Assembly (NCBI GenBank): GCA_020047725.1
Contig: JAIFNM010000222.1
Span: forward strand, 1 to 6,283
Reading direction: 5' to 3'
DNA length: 6,283 nucleotides
DNA from: Betaproteobacteria bacterium
GTDB lineage: Bacteria > Pseudomonadota > Gammaproteobacteria > Burkholderiales > Rhodocyclaceae
A model generated the notes under the pieces. The model worked only from the letters and a program-made list of their open reading frames with translations. It searched no databases and was not told the DNA's origin. The translations under genes were made by a program, and so were the position numbers. This document shows, in pieces, positions 1 to 5,910 of the stretch (the first letter of the stretch is position 1; each line of letters starts with the position of its first letter).

Positions 1-452
1 GAGGCCAGTCGCTCATCAATCCAGATCGTTCCTGGCAGCGGAATACCGCGAGCCGGCGAATCAGCTGCATTGCGTTCCGGGGCGATGCGCAAGTTCCCTC
101 GTAACGGGTACTCCTCCGAAACTGCCTTGATCTCGGCCAACTGGGCACGCAGAGCCTCTCCTTGGCCGAGCGCCACCATGCTCGGGAAAGTTCGCGTTTC
201 AGCGACCGCCAAACCGCGTTCGCGCGCGCTGGCAGTGACTTTTGATGGCCAAGGATGATTTGCAATCAGCAGCAGATCGGCACCGAGCAACTGATTCGCT
301 TCGCGCTCCAGCGCCTGGCGCACGCGGTCGGCAAAAAAACCGACGGCAGTCAATGCTGCCACGGCGACAACCAGCGCGGCCACCAGCAGCCGAAGCTCCC
401 CGGCTCTGGCATCGCGGCGCAGCATGCGCAAAGCAAAGGTGAGAACGCTCAT
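1..452 (-). CDS. ABC transporter permease, FtsX/YbbP-like (5' part, runs off the left edge)
   Basis: Only the first 150 codons are in the window, and the frame is still open at base 1. The protein starts MSVLTFALRMLRRDARAGEL and has one clear membrane segment at about residues 21-41. A soluble periplasmic-type stretch follows, with QLLGADLLLIANHP (about 54-67), RGLAVAETRTFPSMV (about 79-93) and AEIKAVSEEYPLRG (about 106-119). This order matches the N-terminus of E. coli YbbP-like permeases, which have the FtsX/MacB periplasmic core domain and pair with a YbbA-type ATPase. The family is thought to act on lipids, lipoproteins or exported compounds, but its substrate is not established. The ATG lies 2 nt after the stop of the upstream GST gene, so the two are probably co-transcribed and translationally coupled. 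The Shine-Dalgarno sequence is weak (CGGGA inside the GST tail). The remaining roughly 650-700 residues expected for the family, and any ATPase partner, lie outside the window. Confidence 0.85.
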   Translation of the reverse strand, partial: MSVLTFALRMLRRDARAGELRLLVAALVVAVAALTAVGFFADRVRQALEREANQLLGADLLLIANHPWPSKVTASARERGLAVAETRTFPSMVALGQGEALRAQLAEIKAVSEEYPLRGNLRIAPERNAADSPARGIPLPGTIWIDERLA

Positions 453-454
453 GA

Positions 455-1078
455 TCAGGGTGTCCCGTTTCGCCCATGAAGCCGGAAGCCGGGACGTTCA
501 CTCAAGCGCTCGTAGTATTCGGCAACAGCGGGGAAAACCGGATGATCGATGGGCGTCATGAACCAGCGGTTGATCGACAGGCCGATGACGATATCGGCCA
601 GGGTAAAGGTGTTGCCGGCCACGAAGGCGCCCGTTTTCGACAACTGCATTTCAATAATGGCCATGCGACGGTTCCAGTTCTCGGCACTCACCCTGATTGC
701 GGCAACATCGGTGTGTTCAGGACTATTTTTCACCAGTCCCATGAAAGCATATCGCCAGGCGTTGTTCAGTTCGGTCGCCTGCCAGTCCATCCATTGTTCG
801 ACAATGGCACGCGCTTGCGGTTCATCAGGCAACAGATCAGCCCGATTGTGCTGAGAGACCAGATACCGGCATATCGTATTCGATTCCCACAGAACAAAGC
901 CGCTATCGCAGATGACCGGAACCATGGCGTTCGGATTCAGCGCAAGGAATTCGGGAACCTGTGTTGAACGAAAGCCTGAACCCCATTCTTCCTGTTCATA
1001 GTGTAGATCAAGCTCAGCGCAGAGCCAGAGCACTTTACGAACGTTGATCGATGACGATTTACCGAGAATTTTAAGCAT
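455..1078 (-). CDS. Glutathione S-transferase family protein
   Basis: The 207-residue protein has the usual length and two-domain plan of cytosolic GSTs, which conjugate or reduce electrophiles with glutathione. The N-terminal thioredoxin-like domain (about 1-77) carries GKSSSINVRKV at 6-16, where a Ser at 8-10 and Asn12 are candidate glutathione-activating residues. It also has the cis-proline segment NAMVPV (Pro54) and the Glu65-Ser66 pair (WESNTICRYL) that binds the gamma-glutamyl group. The helical C-terminal domain (about 88-200) contains FTLADI at 158-163, the N-capping box with Asp162 found in nearly all GSTs. No Tyr or Cys is in the catalytic position, so it is not a typical beta-class (Cys) enzyme; the exact class and substrate cannot be given. 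It lies 29 nt downstream of radA and 2 nt upstream of the permease. No Shine-Dalgarno sequence is visible before the ATG (the upstream stretch is C-rich), but the fold begins directly at Met1, so this start is the sensible one. Confidence 0.9.
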   Translation of the reverse strand: MLKILGKSSSINVRKVLWLCAELDLHYEQEEWGSGFRSTQVPEFLALNPNAMVPVICDSGFVLWESNTICRYLVSQHNRADLLPDEPQARAIVEQWMDWQATELNNAWRYAFMGLVKNSPEHTDVAAIRVSAENWNRRMAIIEMQLSKTGAFVAGNTFTLADIVIGLSINRWFMTPIDHPVFPAVAEYYERLSERPGFRLHGRNGTP

Positions 1079-1107
1079 GGGAGTGGGGTCTGAATGAAAA
1101 GTAATGG

Positions 1108-2472
1108 CTAGTCGAGTTCGCGCAGACGCTCAACGGCTTCTTCGACGCGCCGCACAGCGATAACCTCAATTCCGGCAATCGGATGTTTTGGCTTGTTGGC
1201 TTCGGGGATCATCGCCCTGGTGAAACCGAGCTTGGCCGCTTCCTTGAGACGCTCTTGTCCTCGCGGAGCAGGACGGACCTCACCAGCAAGACCGATCTCA
1301 CCAAATACTATAAGTTTATTGGGTAACGCTCTGTTTTTAAGGGAAGAAACAATAGCCAACAACACCGAAAGATCAGCTGCTGGTTCAACAATCTTGACAC
1401 CACCAACGGCATTAACGAACACATCCTGATCAAAACAGACGATCCCCGCGTGGCGGTGAAGGACGGCCAGCAACATGGCCAGACGCTGCGCATCAAGGCC
1501 GACCGTCAGACGCCGCGCATTGCCGTGCGACTGATCAACCAGCGCCTGAATTTCTACCAGCAGCGGCCGTGTCCCTTCCTGCGTAACGAGTACGCAGGAC
1601 CCGGGCACATCCTGCCCATGTTGCGAAAGAAACATCGCAGACGGGTTGTTGACGCCCTTCAACCCTTTATCGGTCATGGCGAAAACACCGATCTCATTGA
1701 CTGCACCGTAGCGGTTCTTTACAGCGCGTATCAGGCGGAAACTGGAATGCGTGTCTCCTTCGAAATAGAGCACCGTATCAACGATATGTTCCAGCACACG
1801 CGGACCAGCCAGCGCACCCTCCTTCGTGACATGACCGACGAGGATGATGGTGATCCCGGTCTGTTTGGCCAGGCGCGTGAGCTGCGCCGCACATTCACGC
1901 ACCTGCGCTACCGAGCCCGGCGCGGAACTGAGCTGATCCGACCACAGCGTCTGGATCGAATCGATGACCGCCACTTGCGGTTTAACAGACTGCAGCGTGG
2001 CAAGAATCTTTTCCAGGTTGATCTCGGCCAGGAGCTGGAGATTCCGGGTGTCAAGCGCCAGTCTACGGGCGCGCATGGCAATCTGCTGGCCGGATTCTTC
2101 ACCGCTTACGTAGAGCACATGGTGCGCTCCGGAGAGTTCGGACAGCGCCTGCAACAGGAGGGTGCTCTTGCCGATCCCCGGATCGCCACCGAGCAACACA
2201 ACGCCGCCCGCGACCAGTCCGCCACCGAGCGCACGATCAAACTCACCGATGCCGGTAGGCAGGCGGTCTTCTTCGCGGGCTTCGATTTCCGAAAGCGTTT
2301 GCAGTTTGGCCGTACCACCCAGCGCGGCGAAACGGCTGTTGCTGGAAGGAGCGGTTTCGGCAATGGTTTCGACCAGCGTGTTCCAGACGTTGCATCCAGG
2401 GCATTGCCCCTGCCACTTGGGAGACGTCGCACCGCACTCGGTACAGGAATAGATGGATTTTGCCTTGGCCAT
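1108..2472 (-). CDS. radA: DNA repair protein RadA
   Basis: RadA (Sms) is a RecA-like, DnaB-type ATPase that extends D-loops and drives branch migration during recombinational repair. All its parts are visible in order in 454 residues (E. coli RadA is about 460). A four-Cys zinc finger uses C10, C13, C24 and C27. Walker A is GGDPGIGKST at 95-104, with Lys102, and Walker B is VAVIDS at 167-172. The RadA-specific KNRFG motif appears as KNRYG at 252-256, a conservative Phe-to-Tyr change. A C-terminal Lon-protease-like domain spans about 275-454, including VNAVGGVKIVEPAADLSVLLA and FGEIGLAGEVRPAP. As in other RadA proteins, the Lon catalytic Ser region reads PAADLS, so no protease activity is expected. 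The start ATG (MAKAKSIYSCTECG) fits the family; its ribosome binding site is weak (GTGAAG). It is the first gene of the leftward group and is divergent from lplT. Confidence 0.98.
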   Translation of the reverse strand: MAKAKSIYSCTECGATSPKWQGQCPGCNVWNTLVETIAETAPSSNSRFAALGGTAKLQTLSEIEAREEDRLPTGIGEFDRALGGGLVAGGVVLLGGDPGIGKSTLLLQALSELSGAHHVLYVSGEESGQQIAMRARRLALDTRNLQLLAEINLEKILATLQSVKPQVAVIDSIQTLWSDQLSSAPGSVAQVRECAAQLTRLAKQTGITIILVGHVTKEGALAGPRVLEHIVDTVLYFEGDTHSSFRLIRAVKNRYGAVNEIGVFAMTDKGLKGVNNPSAMFLSQHGQDVPGSCVLVTQEGTRPLLVEIQALVDQSHGNARRLTVGLDAQRLAMLLAVLHRHAGIVCFDQDVFVNAVGGVKIVEPAADLSVLLAIVSSLKNRALPNKLIVFGEIGLAGEVRPAPRGQERLKEAAKLGFTRAMIPEANKPKHPIAGIEVIAVRRVEEAVERLRELD

Positions 2473-2521
2473 ACTTCACGTGAGAGTTTATCGATGAGAC
2501 CTAGAGTATCGGTCGCATTAC

Positions 2522-2544
2522 ACTCCAGCACAAGACATTGGAGT
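2522..2544. repeat. Inverted repeat ACTCCA-N11-TGGAGT
   Basis: Two perfect 6-bp arms are separated by 11 bp in the radA/lplT divergent region, touching the candidate radA -10 at 2517-2522. Its position suits an operator bound by a dimeric regulator, but no regulator family is identified and a 6-bp dyad can arise by chance. Confidence 0.35.
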
Positions 2545-2591
2545 ATGGCCAACATTGAGGATCGGCCGCGCTAACAACTTCCGCGCTTTCA

Positions 2592-2600
2592 TGGTATAAA
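2592..2600 (+). promoter_or_regulatory. Candidate extended -10 of lplT
   Basis: TGGTATAAA has the TGn extension and five of six bases of the TATAAT consensus. It would start transcription around 2607, giving lplT a leader of roughly 29 nt. The -35 hexamer at a 17-bp spacing (2572-2577) is weak, which extended -10 promoters tolerate. Confidence 0.4.
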
Positions 2601-2613
2601 TCCGCCACTTCTT

Positions 2614-2628
2614 ATGAGCGACATTTGA
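2614..2628 (+). other. Four-codon upstream ORF in the lplT leader
   Basis: ATG AGC GAC ATT TGA (MSDI) ends 7 nt before the lplT ATG in another frame and would lie inside the transcript if the -10 at 2595-2600 is used. It has no clear ribosome binding site itself. It may be chance, or it may deliver ribosomes to the lplT start, which also lacks a Shine-Dalgarno sequence. Confidence 0.25.
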
Positions 2629-2635
2629 TTTTTCG

Positions 2636-3901
2636 ATGCCCTTCGGCTTTTACATCATCATGGCAGCGCAGTTTTTCTCAGCTCTCGCCGACAACGCCCT
2701 GCTCATCATTGCCATTGCCGCTCTGCGTGAAATGCACGCGCCAGCGGCTTATGAACCGTTGCTCAAAACCTTCTTCACTGTTTCCTACGTTGCCCTGGCC
2801 GCCTTTGTCGGTGCGTTTGCCGACTCCATGCCCAAGTGGCGCGTAATGTTCATCAGCAACACGGTCAAGATCGTCGGCTGCAGTATGATGTTCTTCAGCG
2901 TTCACCCGCTGCTGGCCTACGCGGTCGTCGGACTCGGCGCCGCTGCCTATTCGCCGGCCAAATACGGGATCATGACTGAATACCTGCCACATCGACTGCT
3001 CGTAGTAGCCAATGGGTGGATCGAGGGACTGACCGTCGGGGCCATCATTCTGGGCGTTGTCATCGGTGGCACATTGATCCAGCCGTCTATTGCACAGAAT
3101 CTGTTGAACTATAATTTCCCCGTGATCGATACCGGAATCGACACCATCAGCGAAATGGCGCTTTGCTTTGTCGGCGTGTTCTATATTCTGGCCTCGGTTT
3201 TCAATCTATATGTGCCGGATACCGGCGTCGATCACAAACCGCTGCACAAAAACCCCTGGTACCTGGTCCGCGAATTCAACCACTGCCTGGTCCTGCTCTG
3301 GCGTGATCGCCTCGGGCAGATTTCGCTGGCGGTAACCACGCTCTTCTGGGGAGCTGGAGCCACCCTGCAGTTCATCGTGATCAAGTGGGCTGAAGTCTCG
3401 CTCCAACTCGACCTTTCCAAGTCCAGCATGCTTCAGGGCGTTGTTGCCGTGGGCGTTGCGCTGGGTGCAGCCGGGGCGGCCAGAGCCATCACGCTACGTA
3501 AATCGGTCCGTGTCATTCCCCTCGGCATTGCGATGGGAATCATCGTCCTGGTGATGAACTTCGTCCATTTTGTGTGGCTGGCCGTTCCTCTGCTGATCAT
3601 CATCGGAGCGCTCTCCGGCTACTTTGTCGTGCCGATGAACGCCCTGCTCCAGCACCGTGGCCACATCCTGATGGGCGCCGGCCATTCAATCGCGGTTCAG
3701 AACTTCAACGAGAACCTGTCGATTCTCATGATGACCGGGCTTTATTACCTGATGGTGAAATTCAATCTCTCGATCTACATCGTTATCACGCTTTTCGGTC
3801 TTTTTGTCAGCGGCAGCATGTTGCTCGTCAAACGCCGCCACGAAGCCAATCAACGCGAGCACGATGACGTGATTCACCTGGATGACAACAGCGCTCATTG
3901 A
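2636..3901 (+). CDS. lplT: Lysophospholipid transporter LplT
   Basis: LplT is an inner-membrane major facilitator superfamily flippase. In E. coli it brings lysophosphatidylethanolamine and lysophosphatidylglycerol to the inner leaflet for re-acylation by Aas. The 421-residue product is hydrophobic throughout, with about 11-12 membrane segments. Its landmarks match E. coli LplT: AQFFSALADNALL in helix 1 (11-23), the motif-A-like loop GAFADSMPKWRVM (59-71), GAAAYSPAKYG (101-111), LFWGAGATLQF (236-246), YFVVPMNALLQHRG (329-342) and AVQNFNEN (353-360). A loop at about 145-172 (LIQPSIAQ...FPVIDTGIDT) is longer than in E. coli, from memory a feature of betaproteobacterial LplT. The hydrophilic tail after 400 is rich in His and Asp. 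ATG 2636 is the only plausible start: an in-frame stop lies at 2615-2617. No Shine-Dalgarno sequence is visible. No aas gene is in the window, so the acyltransferase partner must be encoded elsewhere. Confidence 0.95.
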   Translation: MPFGFYIIMAAQFFSALADNALLIIAIAALREMHAPAAYEPLLKTFFTVSYVALAAFVGAFADSMPKWRVMFISNTVKIVGCSMMFFSVHPLLAYAVVGLGAAAYSPAKYGIMTEYLPHRLLVVANGWIEGLTVGAIILGVVIGGTLIQPSIAQNLLNYNFPVIDTGIDTISEMALCFVGVFYILASVFNLYVPDTGVDHKPLHKNPWYLVREFNHCLVLLWRDRLGQISLAVTTLFWGAGATLQFIVIKWAEVSLQLDLSKSSMLQGVVAVGVALGAAGAARAITLRKSVRVIPLGIAMGIIVLVMNFVHFVWLAVPLLIIIGALSGYFVVPMNALLQHRGHILMGAGHSIAVQNFNENLSILMMTGLYYLMVKFNLSIYIVITLFGLFVSGSMLLVKRRHEANQREHDDVIHLDDNSAH

Positions 3902-3906
3902 GCGCT
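3890..3906. terminator. Perfect hairpin across the lplT stop codon, between convergent genes
   Basis: AGCGCTCA-T-TGAGCGCT is a perfect 8-bp inverted repeat with a one-base centre; as RNA it gives a 7-bp stem with an ATT loop. It contains the lplT TGA (3899-3901) and lies 17 bp past the stop of the opposing TPM gene. It can form on both transcripts and could act as a bidirectional 3' end. No T-run follows on either strand, so intrinsic termination in the classical sense is not shown; 3'-end protection is an alternative. Confidence 0.4.
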
Positions 3907-3922
3907 TCGAGCCGGCAAACGG

Positions 3923-4420
3923 TCAAAAAATTACGGGCGTATTGGGTAATTCGTCGGGGTTGTCACCGGAAGCGGGAAAATGTTCGACCAGCGCCCCGGT
4001 AATCTCGTTCAGAGCCTGTAATGTGCCACTTTCAAACTGACCGTCGCGAAACGCCGATTCCATGCGACGACAGACGGCACTCCAGAAGACCTCACCGACT
4101 CGGGCGTTGATCCCGCGATCAGCAACAATCTCCACCTGGTGATCGATCAGCTGCACATAGATCAGGACGCCGCTGTTATGTTCGGTATCCCATACGCGAA
4201 GCCGGGAGAACAGTTCAATCGCACGAGCGCGCGGCGAGTCATCACTCAGCAGTTCCCGCAGCGGCAGGCTGGCTTCCGCAACAAAACGCAATTCACCCCG
4301 ATGTCCGTGTTCAGATGCAGCGACAGCCTGCTCAAGCCTTTTTAACGTTTGTTCTGGAAACGCCCGTAGCACCCACCAGTCGGGTAATGCCAGATGACGC
4401 ATCAATCTGCCGAATTGCAT
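3923..4420 (-). CDS. TPM-domain protein without signal peptide (cytoplasmic-type LemA-cluster TPM)
   Basis: The 165-residue protein is almost entirely one TPM (Psb32/MOLO1-type) domain. The core GELRFVAEASLP (42-53), SRLRVWDTEHNSGVLIYVQLIDHQVEIVADRGI (72-104) and the helix through VFWSAVCRRMESAFRDGQFESG (111-132) align with the matching parts of its upstream neighbour. It ends in a short Pro-rich tail. There is no signal peptide or obvious membrane helix, so it is predicted to be cytosolic or peripheral. The DDG that is conserved in the neighbour reads NSG here (82-84), and the early V-x-D motif is missing, so metal binding may be lost. A TTG start at 4426 is possible, but ATG 4420 is better: it overlaps the preceding stop as TGATG and has AGGAGG six bases upstream. 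It is the last gene of the lemA operon, and its molecular function is not known. Confidence 0.9.
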   Translation of the reverse strand: MQFGRLMRHLALPDWWVLRAFPEQTLKRLEQAVAASEHGHRGELRFVAEASLPLRELLSDDSPRARAIELFSRLRVWDTEHNSGVLIYVQLIDHQVEIVADRGINARVGEVFWSAVCRRMESAFRDGQFESGTLQALNEITGALVEHFPASGDNPDELPNTPVIF

Positions 4421-5277
4421 CACCAACCTCCTGAGGCGCCACCGCCACCAAAACTTCCGCCGCCGCCTGAAAAACCACCGCCGGAACCACCACCCCAGGA
4501 CGACGAGGAGCCTCCGGATGTCCAGCCCCGCCGACCGCCACCACCGCTAAAGCCGATGAGGAGCGAAACAATAAATGCAACAAAGCCGGCGATAACCGCG
4601 ATCAACATGGAAGTAAATACCAGCGAAGCGATTACTCCCGCCGCCGCACCAACAATGCCAGCCGCCAGAAAGCGGCCAAAAATGGCACGAAGGATGCCGC
4701 CGACAACAAAAATCAGAATGAACCCGATGGGAAGCATCGATTCGAGATCAAATTCATCATCCACCGCTGTAGTCGCGATCTTGGGCTCAGGCAGTGATTC
4801 ACCGCCGATGACCTTGATCATCGCATCAAGCCCGGCTTCAATTCCGCCGAAATAGTCGCTTTGCTTGAAGCGCGGAGTAATCGTTTCACTGATGATGCGC
4901 TGGGCTGTCGCGTCGTTCAGCGCGCCTTCAAGCCCGTACCCGACTTCGATGCGCAGTTTTCGGTCGTTCTTGGCGATAAGCAGCAATGCACCATCGTCGA
5001 CACCCTTGCGCCCTAGTTTCCACGCCTCGACCACACGCAAAGCATATTGCTCTACAGTTTCCGGATTCACGGTCGGCACAATCAGAAGCGCGATCTGCGT
5101 TCCCTTTTGACGCTCAAAATCAAGCAGCTTGCTCTCCAACCGATTGCGCTGATCTGGCGCCAGCGTTGCCGTTTGATCCGTAACGCGCGCAGCGAGCGTT
5201 GGAACAGTCTGCAATTCCTGCGCCCCGGCCAGATTGACAAGGCACAGGAGACAAAAACCAAGCAATGCGCGCCACAT
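4420..5277 (-). CDS. Secreted, membrane-anchored TPM-domain protein with Gly-rich tail (YgcG family)
   Basis: From ATG 5277 the 285-residue protein has a clean signal peptide (MWRALLGFCLLCLVNLAGA, cut before QEL at about 19/20). A TPM domain follows (about 31-158) with RVTDQTATL, TQIALLIVPTV and the hallmark KGVDDGALLLIAKNDRKLRIEVGYGLEGALND (91-122), whose Asp94-Asp95 are likely calcium ligands. Then come about three hydrophobic segments (about 183-199, 204-222, 224-243) and a Gly/Ser-rich tail ending GGGGSFGGGGASGGW, the classic YgcG-type ending. The TPM domain should face the periplasm. Related domains occur in plant Psb32 (photosystem II protection) and animal MOLO1; the bacterial role is unsettled. 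A longer reading from 5355 adds 26 Arg/Lys-rich residues before the signal peptide and overlaps lemA, so it was rejected. The start lies 13 nt after the lemA stop, with a weak AGGGCG at the stop as ribosome binding site. Confidence 0.92.
   Translation of the reverse strand: MWRALLGFCLLCLVNLAGAQELQTVPTLAARVTDQTATLAPDQRNRLESKLLDFERQKGTQIALLIVPTVNPETVEQYALRVVEAWKLGRKGVDDGALLLIAKNDRKLRIEVGYGLEGALNDATAQRIISETITPRFKQSDYFGGIEAGLDAMIKVIGGESLPEPKIATTAVDDEFDLESMLPIGFILIFVVGGILRAIFGRFLAAGIVGAAAGVIASLVFTSMLIAVIAGFVAFIVSLLIGFSGGGGRRGWTSGGSSSSWGGGSGGGFSGGGGSFGGGGASGGW
4427..4432 (-). promoter_or_regulatory. Strong Shine-Dalgarno site inside the end of the upstream TPM gene
   Basis: AGGAGG, read on the minus strand, spans the Ser-Gly-Gly codons just before the C-terminal Trp of the upstream TPM gene and sits 6 nt before ATG 4420. 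It decides that start over the TTG at 4426, which would lie directly beside the site, and it points to translational coupling. Confidence 0.75.
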
Positions 5278-5290
5278 GAAAATCAGCGCC

Positions 5291-5890
5291 CTATTTCTTT
5301 TCGCTGCCAAAGTCGACCTTCGGCGCGACAGAAATGGCCTTCTCGTTTTCAACACTGAAATTGGACTTTACCTGGTAGCTGAACATCATCGCCGTCAGAT
5401 TATTCGGGAAAGTGCGCACCGACACGTTATAGGCCTCAACCGACTTGATGTATCGATTGCGCGCCACGGTGATGCGATTCTCGGTACCTTCCAGTTGGGC
5501 CTGCAAATCACGGAAGGACGCATCAGCTTTCAGATTTGGGTAGTTTTCGGTAACCACCAACAGGCGCGACAGCGCACTCGAAAGCCCGGCTTGAGCCTGC
5601 TGGAACCTGGCAAAGGCTTCCGGATTGTTGATCAGTTCAGGGGTCGCCTGGATGCCGCCTACCTGGGCACGCGCCTGCGTAACTTGCGTGAGCACATCTT
5701 TTTCATGGCTGGCATAGCCTTGTACGGTACTGACCAGATTTGGCACCAGATCAGCGCGGCGTTGATATTGATTAATCACTTCCGACCACGCCGACTTGAC
5801 GGCTTCGTCACCGCTCTGAAAGCTGTTGTAACCGCAGCCGGAAAGCAGACTGACGACAATCGTGAGGACCGCGAGAATTCTTAAGCGCAT
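5291..5890 (-). CDS. lemA: LemA family protein
   Basis: LemA proteins are small envelope proteins with a membrane-anchoring N-terminus and a long helical bundle outside the cytoplasm; their molecular function is unknown. The 199-residue product begins MRLRILAVLTIVVSLLSGCG, a short lipoprotein-type signal with the lipobox LSGC, so Cys19 is probably lipidated. Family blocks follow: CGYNSFQSGDEAVKSAWSEV (19-38), NQYQRRADLVPNLVSTVQGYASHEKDVL (40-67), ENYPNLKADASFRDLQAQLEGTENRI (115-140) and ARNRYIKSVEAYNVSVRTFPNNL (143-165). The reading could extend upstream to an ATG at 5944, but ATG 5890 starts the signal sequence directly and has GAAGGA six bases upstream. It is the first gene of the lemA-TPM-TPM operon. 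A lipidated Cys and periplasmic placement fit a partnership with the secreted TPM protein next door. Confidence 0.94.
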   Translation of the reverse strand: MRLRILAVLTIVVSLLSGCGYNSFQSGDEAVKSAWSEVINQYQRRADLVPNLVSTVQGYASHEKDVLTQVTQARAQVGGIQATPELINNPEAFARFQQAQAGLSSALSRLLVVTENYPNLKADASFRDLQAQLEGTENRITVARNRYIKSVEAYNVSVRTFPNNLTAMMFSYQVKSNFSVENEKAISVAPKVDFGSEKK

Positions 5891-5895
5891 GACAG

Positions 5896-5910
5896 TTCCT
5901 TCTGAAGGAA
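5896..5910. promoter_or_regulatory. Perfect palindrome containing the lemA ribosome binding site
   Basis: TTCCTTC-T-GAAGGAA is a perfect 7-bp dyad around one base. On the lemA transcript the right arm (GAAGGA) is the Shine-Dalgarno site, and the left arm is its exact complement, giving a 6-bp stem with a CAG loop that would block ribosome binding. It could equally be a small operator at the DNA level. The base-pairing is certain; the regulatory role is inferred. Confidence 0.5.

Larger units (their letters stand above)
2473..2635. promoter_or_regulatory. Divergent radA/lplT intergenic region
   Basis: The 163 bp must hold the start signals of both genes. Toward lplT, TATAAA at 2595-2600 preceded by TG at 2592-2593 looks like an extended -10 element; the -35 position is poor. 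Toward radA, ATTACA at 2517-2522 reads TGTAAT on the minus strand, a fair -10 with no good -35. An inverted repeat ACTCCA-N11-TGGAGT (2522-2544) lies just upstream of that -10. The heptamer CCGCGCT occurs twice in direct orientation (2566-2572 and 2581-2587). The promoter calls rest on consensus matching by eye only. Confidence 0.4.

Noticed and set aside
252..256. The KNRYG variant in RadA (protein residues 252-256) as a sign of a degenerate protein
   Set aside because: Tyr for Phe is conservative and all other RadA motifs are intact. The coordinates here are residue numbers, not bases.
2465..2552. Ten-base inverted repeat TTGGCCATAC / GTATGGCCAA flanking the radA leader
   Set aside because: One arm is simply the radA start (ATGGCCAA) and the 68-bp loop is long; chance similarity is more likely than structure.
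1450..2574. A 374-codon open frame on the plus strand, antisense to radA
   Set aside because: It lies almost wholly over radA, whose product has every expected motif. The translated frame is rich in Arg, Gln and His with no recognisable domain, typical of an antisense shadow in GC-rich DNA.
4394..4855. A Pro-rich 153-codon open frame on the plus strand
   Set aside because: It is the antisense of the Gly-rich tail and membrane part of the exported TPM gene: Gly codons read as Pro on the other strand.
5278..5355. Longer reading of the exported TPM gene from 5355
   Set aside because: It adds a basic 26-residue segment ahead of a normal signal peptide and overlaps lemA by more than 60 bases; ATG 5277 is the better start.
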